DNA of 64,000 bases from an uncultured Prevotella sp. (GTDB lineage: Bacteria; Bacteroidota; Bacteroidia; Bacteroidales; Bacteroidaceae), in the NCBI GenBank assembly GCA_944320235.1, contig CALUGQ010000009.1, positions 1 through 64,000 on the forward strand, written 5' to 3'. Position 1 is the stretch's first letter; every line of letters begins with the position of its first letter. The position numbers and the translations under genes are program-made. Positions 7,613 through 20,160 of this stretch are shown piece by piece. Below the pieces are notes generated by a model. The model was not told the origin of the DNA. It saw only the letters and a program-made list of their open reading frames with translations, and made no database searches.

Positions 7613-9283
7613 ATGAATTCATTCCAAAGCTTCAATTCATACATTGAAAAAAGCATAGTGGACAACTGGTACAAGGATGCCCTGACAGACTACAAGGGCA
7701 TCACACTACAGTACCACGACGTGGCAAGAAAAATAGAAAAGCTCCACATATTGTTCGAGAACAGCGGTGTGAAAGGCGGCGACAAGATAGCCATCTGCGG
7801 CCGCAACAGCGCAAACTGGGCAGTGGCATTCTTCGCCACGCTCACGTACGGGGCAGTGGCAGTGCCAATCGTGCATGAGTTCAACGCCGAGCAGATACAC
7901 AACATAGTAAACCACAGCGAGTCGAAGCTGCTCTTCGTGGGCGACGTGGTGGCCAAGACAATCGACCCGAAGGAAATGCCTGCGCTCGAAGGGATAATAT
8001 ACATACCCGACTATTCACTGGTTGAATCGCGCTCCGAGCAGCTGACGTTTGCCCGCGAGCACCTCAACGAACTCTTCGGAAAGAAATACCCCAACGCCTT
8101 CAGGGCCAAACACATCAACTACCACCACGACAGCGCCGACGAACTGGCACTGATAAACTACACCAGCGGGACCACAGGGTTCTCCAAAGGAGTCATGCTG
8201 CCCTACCGCGCCCTGTGGGGCAACCTCGACTTCTGCCTCGACGCGATAGGCAAGCACATAGCCCCGGAGTCGAGGACGCTCAGCATCCTGCCCATGGCAC
8301 ATATGTACGGCATGGCCGTCGAATTCATCTTCCCCTTTTGCCACGGCTGCCACCTGTTCTTCCTCACGCGGCTCCCGTCGCCCGCCATCATAGCCCAGGC
8401 ATTCGCAGACATAAAGCCCGCCATCGTAATATCGGTGCCGCTGATAATCGACAAGATAATCCGCAAGGCCATATTCCCCAAGGTACAGAACAACAAGATG
8501 AAGCTCTTGCTCAACATGCCGGTGATAAGCAAGAAGGTAAAGCAAAAGATATGCGAGCAGGTACAAGCCGTCTTCGGCGGCAACGCCTACGAAGTGGTTG
8601 TCGGCGGGGCTGCGCTCAACCAAGAGATAGAGTCGTTCCTGACAGGAATCGAATTCCCCATCACCACCGGATACGGCGCAACCGAGTGCGCACCGCTGAT
8701 CACGTTCAGCGACCACAGCGACTTCGTTCCCGGCAGCTGCGGCACCCCCGTAGCGCACATGGAGGTGAAAATACTCAGCCCCGACCCCGAAAACGTGCCA
8801 GGCGAAATCGTCGCCAGGGGTACGAACGTCATGCTCGGATATTACAAGAACGAGGAAGCCACGGCTGAAGCGCTCGACTCCGAGGGGTGGTACCACACAG
8901 GCGACCTGGCAACGATGAGCAAAGACGGCCACGTATTCATCCGCGGACGCATAAAGAACATGCTCCTTGGCGCCAACGGGCAAAACGTTTACCCTGAAGA
9001 AATAGAAGACAAGCTCAACTCGATGACTCTTGTCGGCGAGAGCCTCGTGCTACAGAAAGGCGACAAGCTCATCGCCCTTGTCCACCCGAACATGGAAGAA
9101 GCGCAGGCAATGGGCTTCAACCAAGAGGACTTGCAGAGCATCATGGAACAAAACAGGCTCGAAATCAACGCCCTGATGCCCGCATACTGCAAGCTCTCGG
9201 CCATAAAGCTGCACGACGAAGAATTCGAGAAGACACCCAAAAAGAGCATAAAGCGCTACCTATACAAGAACATTGACTTGTGA
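7613..9283 (+). CDS. Long-chain fatty acid--CoA ligase (first of a tandem pair)
   Basis: This 556-residue AMP-forming ligase starts MNSFQSFNSYIEKSIVDNW. The ATG at 7613 is chosen because the frame-extending ATG at 7565 lies before the predicted transcription start. It has the AMP-binding P-loop YTSGTTGFSKG near residue 183, TTGYGATECAP near residue 360, GWYHTGDL, and a C-terminal catalytic lysine region (KTPKKSIKRYLY). The enzyme activates fatty acids with ATP and CoA at the cytoplasmic membrane face. It is followed after 15 bases by a close paralog (9299-10960) that matches it along its whole length, so this is a tandem duplication. Confidence 0.92.
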   Translation: MNSFQSFNSYIEKSIVDNWYKDALTDYKGITLQYHDVARKIEKLHILFENSGVKGGDKIAICGRNSANWAVAFFATLTYGAVAVPIVHEFNAEQIHNIVNHSESKLLFVGDVVAKTIDPKEMPALEGIIYIPDYSLVESRSEQLTFAREHLNELFGKKYPNAFRAKHINYHHDSADELALINYTSGTTGFSKGVMLPYRALWGNLDFCLDAIGKHIAPESRTLSILPMAHMYGMAVEFIFPFCHGCHLFFLTRLPSPAIIAQAFADIKPAIVISVPLIIDKIIRKAIFPKVQNNKMKLLLNMPVISKKVKQKICEQVQAVFGGNAYEVVVGGAALNQEIESFLTGIEFPITTGYGATECAPLITFSDHSDFVPGSCGTPVAHMEVKILSPDPENVPGEIVARGTNVMLGYYKNEEATAEALDSEGWYHTGDLATMSKDGHVFIRGRIKNMLLGANGQNVYPEEIEDKLNSMTLVGESLVLQKGDKLIALVHPNMEEAQAMGFNQEDLQSIMEQNRLEINALMPAYCKLSAIKLHDEEFEKTPKKSIKRYLYKNIDL

Positions 9284-9298
9284 CAAAACGACTGACTC

Positions 9299-10960
9299 AT
9301 GGAACAGGAACGCAACTTCAACGCCATCATCGAAAAGGCAATAGTGGACAACTGGGACCTCGACGCGCTCACAGACTACAAAGGCACGACCCTGCAATTC
9401 CACGACGTGGCACGCAAGATAGAGAAACTCCACATACTGTTTGAGAACGGCGGAGTGATGAAAGGCGACAAGATAGCACTCTGCGGGCGCAACTGCTCAA
9501 ACTGGGCTGTGGCATTCCTCGCAACGCTCACTTACGGCGCAGTGGCCGTTCCCATCCTCCATGAGTTCACGGCAGAGCAAATCCACAACATCGTGAACCA
9601 CAGCGAAGCCAAGTTCCTGTTCGTCGGCGATGTCGTGGCAACCATCATCGACGAGGCAAAGATGCCCCTGCTGGAAGGCATAATAAACATTCCCGACTAC
9701 TCGCTCGCCGTCTCCCGCACCGAGAAACTGACTTATGCACGGGAGCATCTCAACGAGATGTTCGGCAAAAAATACCCGAAGTATTTCAGGAAAAACCACG
9801 TAAGCTACCATCGCGAAGCCTGCGGCGACGAGCTGGCTATGATAAACTACACGAGCGGAACCACCGGATTCTCTAAGGGAGTGATGATTCCATACCGCGC
9901 TATCTGGAGCAACTACGATTTTGCAGAGTCAGTGCTGGGCGACAAGGTGAAGCACGGCGACAACACAATAAGCATCCTGCCAATGGCGCATATGTACGGA
10001 ATGTCGTTCGAATTCATCTTCGAATTCCTCCACGGCTGCCACATCTATTACCTTACACGCACCCCCAGCCCAGCAATCATAGCCCAAGCGTTCACCGACA
10101 TAAAGCCTGCCATAATCATATCCGTGCCGCTGATCATCGAAAAGATAATCCGCAAGAAAGTCTTCCCGAAGATACAGAACAACCGTATGAGGCTCCTGCT
10201 CAACATGCCGGTGATAAACAAGAAGATAATGCAGAAGATCTGCGAGCACGTAACCGACGCTTTCGGCGGTAACTTCTACGAGGTTATCATCGGGGGAGCG
10301 GCTTTCAACCAGGAGATTGAGTCGTTCATGAAGCGCATAGGCTTCCCCTATACCGTCGGCTACGGCTCCACCGAGTGCGCGCCAATCATCTGCTATGCCG
10401 ACTACAAGACCTTCGCACCAGGCAGTTGCGGGCGTGCCGCACTCCACATGGAGGTGAAAATTGACAGCCCAGACCCCGAGAACACGCCCGGCGAGATACT
10501 TGCCAGGGGGCAGAACGTGATGCTCGGCTACTACAAGAACGAGGAAGCAACGCGCCAGGCGATAGACACCGACGGATGGTACCACACGGGAGACCTCGGA
10601 ACGATGGACAGCCAAGGCAACGTATACATCAAGGGGCGGTCGAAAAACATGCTGCTTGGCTCCAACGGCCAGAACATCTACCCAGAGGAAATAGAAGACA
10701 AACTCAACTCCATGGCCATGGTCGTTGAGAGCATCGTGGTGCAACGGGGCGACAAACTCGTAGGACTCGTGTTCCCGGATTATGAAGAAGCAAAGGACAT
10801 GGGGCTGAACCACGATGACCTGGCGAACGTTATGGAACAGAACCGAACGGCACTCAACGAAATACTGCCGTCATACTCTAGGCTCGCCGAGATTGAGATG
10901 ACCGAGGCAGAGTTTGCCAAAACGCCAAAGAAAAGCATCAAGCGATTCCTTTACCAATGA
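9299..10960 (+). CDS. Long-chain fatty acid--CoA ligase (second of a tandem pair)
   Basis: This 553-residue protein aligns end to end with the upstream ligase. The adenylation motif YTSGTTGFSKG lies near residue 182, YGSTECAP near 358, and the terminal KTPKKSIKRFLY block is shared. Differences cluster in the N-terminal 20 residues and around the acyl-binding tunnel region, so the two may differ in chain-length preference (inference). It has no promoter of its own in the 15-base gap and is probably read with the first copy. It ends in a convergent hairpin at 10975-11007. Confidence 0.92.
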   Translation: MEQERNFNAIIEKAIVDNWDLDALTDYKGTTLQFHDVARKIEKLHILFENGGVMKGDKIALCGRNCSNWAVAFLATLTYGAVAVPILHEFTAEQIHNIVNHSEAKFLFVGDVVATIIDEAKMPLLEGIINIPDYSLAVSRTEKLTYAREHLNEMFGKKYPKYFRKNHVSYHREACGDELAMINYTSGTTGFSKGVMIPYRAIWSNYDFAESVLGDKVKHGDNTISILPMAHMYGMSFEFIFEFLHGCHIYYLTRTPSPAIIAQAFTDIKPAIIISVPLIIEKIIRKKVFPKIQNNRMRLLLNMPVINKKIMQKICEHVTDAFGGNFYEVIIGGAAFNQEIESFMKRIGFPYTVGYGSTECAPIICYADYKTFAPGSCGRAALHMEVKIDSPDPENTPGEILARGQNVMLGYYKNEEATRQAIDTDGWYHTGDLGTMDSQGNVYIKGRSKNMLLGSNGQNIYPEEIEDKLNSMAMVVESIVVQRGDKLVGLVFPDYEEAKDMGLNHDDLANVMEQNRTALNEILPSYSRLAEIEMTEAEFAKTPKKSIKRFLYQ

Positions 10961-10974
10961 CATTACTGCCGTTT

Positions 10975-11007
10975 GCGGCGCGCCTGCTGCAATGCGAAGC
11001 GCGCCGC
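10975..11007. terminator. Convergent hairpin terminator
   Basis: Perfect 9-bp G+C arms (10975-10983 with 10999-11007). It lies in the 55-base gap between the converging acyl-CoA ligase and phytase-like genes, and no long T run is present on either side. Confidence 0.5.
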
Positions 11008-11015
11008 TACCGGTT

Positions 11016-12041
11016 TCAGTCACACCTTATCACCACCGTCCTGAAGTAATCCTTGAGCACTCCCCCATACTGATTCTGCGAGTCGCTCACCAGCAGCAGC
11101 ACCCTGCTGCCGTCCTTAAGCCTCGGCCCGAGGCACATTCCCTCATAGTTTGCCAGCCTGTAACTGAAAAGCGAAAGGCGCGTCTTGAACTCCATCACCT
11201 TTGTCTTTGGCAGCAGCATTCCTTCCTGGCTGCCATCCGGACACACAGCGAAGAGCTTCACCCTGACCCATGAGCCAAGCTTTCGGCGCGAAACGTAGAA
11301 CTCGCGCTCCATCACCAGCAGCCTGCCATCGTCGAGGGCGCACAGCCCACTGACACCCATGGCATAGGCCGCCGGCCGCTTGCGCACCTCAGGCAAGTCC
11401 ATCTCATAGAAAAAGAAAGCCCCTGGCTGAAGGCTGTCATCGAAGCACTGCAGACGCAGGCGGTTGCCCACGACATTGCCATAAGCAGCCTGCTGCCCGT
11501 CGCAAGGCAGGGTGCTCTCGGTGGTAAGCCAGAAGCGGCGAGTCACAGCGTTGTATGTCAGAGCCTCGATGCCATAGTTTCCACCTGCCGTGGCAAACAC
11601 ATCGGGCACAGCAAGCTGCCTCCCCGTATGCCGCCCGTCAAGGCTGTATTCCAAGACACGGTTCCCCCGTTCGCCGCTTACATACACCTTGCCGGCCTGA
11701 GGCACACAGGCTATGCCCTCCTGGTCGCGGTTAGGCGTTCCGGCAGAGAAGAAGCCTTCATTGGACACCGACTGTATTTTGCCGGATACTGAATCGATAC
11801 GGATGTCGAAGACAAAGAAGCCGTCGCTTGCCGACTTGTCGCTTACCACGGCATAGCGGCTTCCGCCCAGCCAGGCCACGCCGCTATAATTGCCCGGCGG
11901 CACCGCCCCGGCAAACGACCGCTGCCTGTTCGCCTTCACCACCTCGACCGCACAGCCAAGCGTGTCGGCTGTGGCTGCCAGCAAGACAGAAAGTGGCAGC
12001 GACGCCAATGCCGCCGCCACGAATGCCACAATCACCCTCAT
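11016..12041 (-). CDS. Exported esterase-like protein of the phytase-like family
   Basis: This 341-residue protein has an N-terminal signal peptide (MRVIVAFVAAALASLPLSVLL, with cleavage near residue 22). The body is a beta-propeller-like protein with GNYSGVAWLGGSRYAVVSDK and NRDQEGIACVPQ motifs and a YGIEALTYN block, as in the family named esterase-like activity of phytase. It probably acts in the periplasm or at the surface on phosphoester substrates, but the exact substrate is unknown. The start is 6 bases after the beta-galactosidase stop, so the two are one operon. Confidence 0.75.
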   Translation of the reverse strand: MRVIVAFVAAALASLPLSVLLAATADTLGCAVEVVKANRQRSFAGAVPPGNYSGVAWLGGSRYAVVSDKSASDGFFVFDIRIDSVSGKIQSVSNEGFFSAGTPNRDQEGIACVPQAGKVYVSGERGNRVLEYSLDGRHTGRQLAVPDVFATAGGNYGIEALTYNAVTRRFWLTTESTLPCDGQQAAYGNVVGNRLRLQCFDDSLQPGAFFFYEMDLPEVRKRPAAYAMGVSGLCALDDGRLLVMEREFYVSRRKLGSWVRVKLFAVCPDGSQEGMLLPKTKVMEFKTRLSLFSYRLANYEGMCLGPRLKDGSRVLLLVSDSQNQYGGVLKDYFRTVVIRCD

Positions 12042-12047
12042 TGCCTG

Positions 12048-15275
<3,228 letters not shown>

Positions 15276-15294
15276 TTACGGGGCTCCGACTCTG

Positions 15295-15302
15295 CAAAGG
15301 TA
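15295..15302 (-). promoter_or_regulatory. Bacteroidota -7 box TACCTTTG for beta-galactosidase
   Basis: A perfect TAnnTTTG box. It gives an untranslated leader of about 85 bases to the ATG at 15200. Confidence 0.65.
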
Positions 15303-15471
15303 AACAAAAAACATGATTTTTACACGCGGCGCGTAAGAAAACAACATTTTAATTATAGGGAACATACAAAAATCTATCCACAACCAAGCCCGCCGCCTCA
15401 TTGCCTTGCCAGACGGCAAAACAGCATGGGCGGTAACTTTTCACGACAAAACCCGCCTGCCATCACGCCGC

Positions 15472-15581
15472 AGGCCACCTTGTCCCGCAGAACGGCCTGT
15501 TTCAGGATGCCAAACGCCACGCTTCGCGGCACAAAACAGCCCATATTGCAACGCCATTCGGCCCGTGCCTTTTAACCGACT
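15472..15581. repeat. 22-bp repeat array B (five units, the last degenerate)
   Basis: Units start at 15472, 15494, 15516, 15538 and 15560, each 22 bp. They begin AGGCC, GGCCT, GCCAC, AGCCC and GGCCC, and the well-kept ones end CAAAC or AAAAC. The array sits in the 560-bp divergent gap between beta-galactosidase and the hydrolase at 15761; nothing else but the two promoters is seen there. Confidence 0.75.
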
Positions 15582-15724
15582 GGCAGCCAGCCCATTGCGG
15601 CCTTGCGCAACATGACACCGGCAATGCCGATAAATCATTACAAAACCGGGGCGCTCAATGCGGTACGCATACCGATTTGGAAGATATTTTTCCTGCATCA
15701 TTAGCAAGTTCAGACAAATTTGGG

Positions 15725-15732
15725 TATCTTTG
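15725..15732 (+). promoter_or_regulatory. Bacteroidota -7 box TATCTTTG for the alpha/beta-hydrolase
   Basis: It is followed 28 bases later by ATGATG at 15761. It lies inside the longer reading frame, so starts upstream of it are ruled out. Confidence 0.65.
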
Positions 15733-15760
15733 CAAGCAAGACTACGCTAAAACTACAAAC

Positions 15761-16951
15761 ATGATGAAAAAAGGAATAATCTGCATGGCGGCGGCAGTGG
15801 CCCTGGCCTCACTGCCGGCAACCGACGCCTGCGCACAGAAAAAGAAAAAACAGAAACGCGAGAACTACGAGTTCTACTTCGAAATGCCGCGCTACGTCGA
15901 GGAGCTCAAGAAAGAGCTTACATACCCGATGGCATGGGGCAACAGCCCGATAAAGGATTTCGGAAAGTGGAAGGAGGCCGCCAGGGCCAAGGTATTCGAG
16001 TGCATGATGGCACCGCCCCGCCGCGCCGCCAGCTTCGACATGAAGGTGACAGGCGAAGAGAAACGCGACGGCTACACCGCGCGGCGCATAGAGTTCAACA
16101 TCAGCGCTTACTCACGCGTGACGGCCTATCTGCTCGTACCCGACGGCAAAGGCCCATTCCCGGCCGTAAACGCGCTCCACGACCATGGAGGCCACCTCTA
16201 CATTGGCAAGGAGAAGATGGTAAAGCCTTTCGGTGTCGACTCGGCCGTGGTCAATGATGCCGACCGCTGGGCCGCAAGCCTGTACGACGGGCAGTACGTG
16301 GGCGACTACCTTGCGAAGCACGGCTACGTGGTGCTCTCCGTCGATGCGCCCATGTGGGGCGAGCGCGGGCGGCAGGAAGGCGTCAGCCGAGAGAAGTATG
16401 ACATCATAGCGGGCAACATGATGATGCTCGGGCGCGACCTGTGCGCATTCATGACCTACGACGACATAGCCTCGACAGACTTCCTTGCCACACTGCCCGA
16501 GGTCGACAAGGAGCGCATCGGCTGCATAGGTTGCTCCATGGGGGCCTACCGCGCATGGATGCTCTCGGCCCTGAGTGACAAGATAAAGGCCGGGGTGGCG
16601 GCCTGCTGGATGGTGACCACCGACGTGCAACTGTCTACCAAGTACGGGCGGAAAGAAAACGGAGGCTTCGCCAACTGCATCCCCGGCCTGCGCCAATACC
16701 TCGACTACCCGCACATCGCGAGCCTGGCCTGCCCCAAACCGATGCTCTTCATCAACGGAACAAAGGACAAGCTGTTCCCCATCGACGGCGTGAAGGACGC
16801 CTTCGACATAATGCACGGCGTATGGCGGAGCCAGGGAGCCGACGACAAACTCGTAACGGAGATATGGGAAGTGCCCCACTCCTGCGGCAAAGGCATACAG
16901 GCGAAGGCGCTCGAATTCCTCGACAACGCGCTGAAGGGGGAAACAAAGTGA
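15761..16951 (+). CDS. Exported alpha/beta-hydrolase (dienelactone hydrolase / Abhydrolase_7-like)
   Basis: The protein has 396 residues from ATG 15761, with a signal peptide (MMKKGIICMAAAVALASLPA, cleaved near TDACAQ) and a lysine-rich stretch after it. The nucleophile elbow is GCSMGAYRAWM, a GxSxG motif. LHDHGGHLYIG near the oxyanion site and PKPMLFINGTKDKLFP (Asp) with a late EVPHSCG (His) complete a Ser-Asp-His triad. The family includes acetylxylan esterases and related carbohydrate deacetylases, and the substrate here is inferred only from nearby polysaccharide-degrading genes. It ends in a convergent hairpin at 17001-17044. Confidence 0.75.
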   Translation: MMKKGIICMAAAVALASLPATDACAQKKKKQKRENYEFYFEMPRYVEELKKELTYPMAWGNSPIKDFGKWKEAARAKVFECMMAPPRRAASFDMKVTGEEKRDGYTARRIEFNISAYSRVTAYLLVPDGKGPFPAVNALHDHGGHLYIGKEKMVKPFGVDSAVVNDADRWAASLYDGQYVGDYLAKHGYVVLSVDAPMWGERGRQEGVSREKYDIIAGNMMMLGRDLCAFMTYDDIASTDFLATLPEVDKERIGCIGCSMGAYRAWMLSALSDKIKAGVAACWMVTTDVQLSTKYGRKENGGFANCIPGLRQYLDYPHIASLACPKPMLFINGTKDKLFPIDGVKDAFDIMHGVWRSQGADDKLVTEIWEVPHSCGKGIQAKALEFLDNALKGETK

Positions 16952-17000
16952 ACTCACCTGCGCCCCTGCCTACGGGCATGAGGCAACAATGGCAAACGAT

Positions 17001-17044
17001 AGCGCAGCACCATCGGCCCCATCAACCGCCGTTGATGCTGCGCT
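17001..17044. terminator. Convergent hairpin terminator
   Basis: 9-bp arms AGCGCAGCA (17001-17009) and TGCTGCGCT (17036-17044). An alternative inner stem CATCAAC/GTTGATG overlaps it. Confidence 0.45.
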
Positions 17045-17073
17045 TTCATGAACGCCGCAAGGCAATGCAGTTG

Positions 17074-17799
17074 TCAGCGTATGCGCAAATGCCGCCAAAG
17101 GCAGTCGGGTATCAGCCGCCAAAGAGCGGTGAGCACAGCCCAACGCCAGTCGATGACCACCTTGTGTCGCCGTTTGTACACGGCCTTGACGGCACTCCGG
17201 GCCACGGCATCGGGGCGCATGAGCATGGGATAGCGTGGCGATTCGCCGAGCAAGGCCGTAGCGACAAAGCCCGGGCGTATGTCGGTAAACGTTATGGGGA
17301 GACGGCGTATGGCTGCCAACTGCTCGAGTGATTGCAGGTAAGTGTTCTGGAAAGCCTTCGTGGCCGAGTACGCCGGGGCCGCCCCAAGCCCCTTGGTACC
17401 GGCAATCGAGGTGATGGCTGCAATGTGGCCTCCGCCGTGACCGGCCATGAAACGGAACGCCGCGCCCGTCATGCGCGCAAAGCCGAGGGCGTTGGTGGCC
17501 ACAGTGGCGGTCTCAACAGTCTCCTCGAGCTGCGGGTTCTGCCAGCCTATGCCGGCCGACATGAAGAACAAGTCTATGCCGCCGATACGCCCCACAAGCT
17601 CTTCAAGCCTGCGGGGAGCATCGCCATCGGTCACGTCGATGGCGGCAGCCTCCACCCGCTCCGGCGCAATGGCCGCCAAATCCTGCAACAGACGGAAACG
17701 ACGGGCGGCGATTCCTACGCGCCACCCGTCGTTTATCAGTATCTTGGCCATCTCAAAGCCGAGGCCCGATGATGCGCCAATGATTACGGCTCGCCTCAT
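17074..17799 (-). CDS. Short-chain dehydrogenase/reductase (SDR)
   Basis: This 241-residue classical SDR has the cofactor motif IGASSGLG (residues 7-14), the structural NAG-like motif in FFMSAGIG, and the catalytic Ser131, Tyr144 and Lys148 (YSATK). ARR after the second strand suggests NADP preference. The C-terminus is basic and hydrophobic (WRWAVLTALWRLIPDCLW), possibly a membrane contact. The start overlaps the GH105 stop by four bases (ATGA), so it is the last gene of the DPP, GH105, SDR run. The substrate is unknown. Confidence 0.88.
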   Translation of the reverse strand: MRRAVIIGASSGLGFEMAKILINDGWRVGIAARRFRLLQDLAAIAPERVEAAAIDVTDGDAPRRLEELVGRIGGIDLFFMSAGIGWQNPQLEETVETATVATNALGFARMTGAAFRFMAGHGGGHIAAITSIAGTKGLGAAPAYSATKAFQNTYLQSLEQLAAIRRLPITFTDIRPGFVATALLGESPRYPMLMRPDAVARSAVKAVYKRRHKVVIDWRWAVLTALWRLIPDCLWRHLRIR

Positions 17800-20120
17800 T
17801 TAACCTCAACCGTAAGCGGGGTCTTGATGTTGGCAAGGGCCGAGTTTACACGCTCCTGCCATTCAGCCTGGGTGCGGCAGTCATACTTGCTCCACGCCGA
17901 ACCGAAGTAGTATGTATACTTCTGGCCGCTCTTGTAGTCCTTCACAATGCCGAGCGCATGGCCTGCATTGCCGTTCACGGGGTTGGCATACATGACCTTC
18001 TTGGTCTCGGAAACGCCGTTGGGGAAGAGCGCCCCGACGAAAATCTGGAAGTTCTGGCCCTTGGGGTTGTCAGTCGGGTCGGCATACTGGATGAAGTCCT
18101 TGCCCAGCACCACGTTGTCAACATCCTCAGAATGGAGCGATATGCCGGAAGCGATGTCAGCAGGCACGGTAAGCCCGTCATACCAAACGGTCATCTTGTT
18201 GAAGTTGGAGTTCTTGTCAAGGGTCAGGATGCGGTTCTCAACTACGTTGTTGTCGGTCTTGTAAGAAGTGGTATTGTATACAAGGCGGACTGAGAAACGC
18301 AACGGGCCGTTGTCAAGTATCTCGTATTCCTTGTAGCAATACGGCATCACTATGCTGTCACCGAGCATCAGTGCAGGCGTGCCGCAGCCCAAGGTCGGGC
18401 CCACCTTGTAGCAGTCGAGGCCGTTGCCCTGGTCGTAGTGGTAGGTTGTAGCCATCTCAAGGGCTTTGGCAGCGGCAGGGTCGGTCTGCTTGAGCGCGGC
18501 AATCTTGGCCTTGCTCCCGTCCTCAATGAAGTATCGTTGCTCAACCACGAGGCCCGGGGTGTTCTTTACCCACACATCGTTTCCGAACGAACGCTCACCC
18601 GTGCGCTGCAGTGCAGGGCCGTAGCAACGGTAAGCGGCGCGGTCGTTCTCCCACGCGATGTCGTCCACACGCTCTGGGTACATACGCCCGTAACAGGTGT
18701 TAACGAATGTGTTTGGAGTTCCTTTCTTGATGGTGAACGTGGCGGTTCCGTTCGGGCGGACAGCCGCATCGATGAGCACTTTGCCGTCGTGGGTTATCTG
18801 ATAAGGCACTTGCTGGCCTACGGCGTTGTACACCTGGAACTGGCGTCCGCCGCTGATGGCAAGCTTCTCAAACACGGTCTTGGCGTCGATTTCCACCACT
18901 TCCTGGCGGAAAGTGCCGAGGGTATTGGTCACATTGACCGTGAACTGCCTTGCATCGGAGGGCATGACGCTGCCGTCATCGTAGCGGACCTTCTCGCAAG
19001 CGGCAAGGAGGAAAGCCCCCGTCCCGAAGTTGTTGGCGTTGGCAGCAGTCAGTTTCTGGCCCTTGACGGCCTTTTCGCCGATGGGCTGGACGTAACCCAC
19101 GGAGCCATCGGCCTGCAAAGCCACAGTTGAAAGATACTTCCACGCATTGTCGGCAACAGCCCCGTAGACTGTGCGGTCGAGCAAACCGTTGTTCATTCCC
19201 CACAACAATCCGTAGGCAAACAGAGCCGTTCCGCTGGTTTCTTCGCCCTCGGCCTGCTTCGGGTCGAGCATTGAGCGGGTCCAATAGCCGCCCTCCTGCT
19301 GGCATTTGCTTACGGCCTCAGCCAGCTGGCGGAAGCGTTCAACGAGGGCGGCGCGGTGCTGCCATGTCTCGGGAACGTCTGCAAGGACCTTTGCCAGGCC
19401 TGCCAGCGCCCATCCGTTGCCGCGCGCCCAGAAGTCTTTCTTGCCTGCCTCGGTCTTGTGGGCGGGGTAGATATACTTGGCATCGCGGTAGTACAGATGG
19501 TCGTCCTTGTCGAACATGAGGTCGTCAGCGTACTTGAAATTGGCGTAAAGCTTGTCGAGATAAGCCTCATCGCCGGTCATCTTGTACATCTTGGAGAATG
19601 CCGGCATGCCCATGTAGAGCGCGTCGACCCACCACCAGAAGTCGTTCTGCGGCATGAGAGCCTCGCGGCCGAGCACCTGCTTGGCGCGCGCCACCTTGTA
19701 GGCATCGGGGTTCATGGCGTACATATCAGCGTAAGTCTGGAAGCAAACCTGCCAGTCGGCAAAGAGGACGTGCTCCTGTCCCTCGCCGTAAGTCTTGTAT
19801 TGCCACTTCTGCGGGTCCTGCCCGGTGGCGCCGCTCCACTTGTTGTGGCGAGCCCACTTGTCGCTGTACTCAAGGTACTTGGCGTTGCCGGTGAGCCGGT
19901 AAGCCTCCATGTTGCCGGTGAAATAGACGGCGTTATCCCAGAAAGCGTTCACTTCGGGCTTGTTGTTGGCTTGCCAATGGCTGTTCACCTTGTCCACAAT
20001 CTCGATTGCAGACAGCTGTTTCGCAGCCTCTTTCTTCTTTGCCTTTGCGCCCGCCGGTGCAGGTACGAGCATCAGCGCGGCAGCGGTCAAACTAAGAATC
20101 TGTTTTTTTTCCATCATCAA
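17796..20120 (-). CDS. Exported GH88/GH105 unsaturated glycuronyl hydrolase fused to DUF4861
   Basis: This 774-residue protein has a signal peptide at residues 1-25 (LTAAALMLVPAPAGAKA). The first half is an (alpha/alpha)6 barrel of the GH88/GH105 type, with WARHNKW, FWWWVDALYMGMPAF and the conserved WARGNGWALAGLAKVL block. The second half (from about residue 400) matches the DUF4861 domain, also found alone at 32034-33260. GH105 enzymes remove the 4,5-unsaturated uronic acid left by pectate or rhamnogalacturonan lyases. It lies 40 bases after the DPP-IV peptidase gene, with no promoter box in the gap, and overlaps the SDR by four bases. Confidence 0.88.
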   Translation of the reverse strand: MMMEKKQILSLTAAALMLVPAPAGAKAKKKEAAKQLSAIEIVDKVNSHWQANNKPEVNAFWDNAVYFTGNMEAYRLTGNAKYLEYSDKWARHNKWSGATGQDPQKWQYKTYGEGQEHVLFADWQVCFQTYADMYAMNPDAYKVARAKQVLGREALMPQNDFWWWVDALYMGMPAFSKMYKMTGDEAYLDKLYANFKYADDLMFDKDDHLYYRDAKYIYPAHKTEAGKKDFWARGNGWALAGLAKVLADVPETWQHRAALVERFRQLAEAVSKCQQEGGYWTRSMLDPKQAEGEETSGTALFAYGLLWGMNNGLLDRTVYGAVADNAWKYLSTVALQADGSVGYVQPIGEKAVKGQKLTAANANNFGTGAFLLAACEKVRYDDGSVMPSDARQFTVNVTNTLGTFRQEVVEIDAKTVFEKLAISGGRQFQVYNAVGQQVPYQITHDGKVLIDAAVRPNGTATFTIKKGTPNTFVNTCYGRMYPERVDDIAWENDRAAYRCYGPALQRTGERSFGNDVWVKNTPGLVVEQRYFIEDGSKAKIAALKQTDPAAAKALEMATTYHYDQGNGLDCYKVGPTLGCGTPALMLGDSIVMPYCYKEYEILDNGPLRFSVRLVYNTTSYKTDNNVVENRILTLDKNSNFNKMTVWYDGLTVPADIASGISLHSEDVDNVVLGKDFIQYADPTDNPKGQNFQIFVGALFPNGVSETKKVMYANPVNGNAGHALGIVKDYKSGQKYTYYFGSAWSKYDCRTQAEWQERVNSALANIKTPLTVEVK

Positions 20121-20160
20121 TATTGTTTTGTTACGATTTGTACTAATCTGCCTTGGCGGC

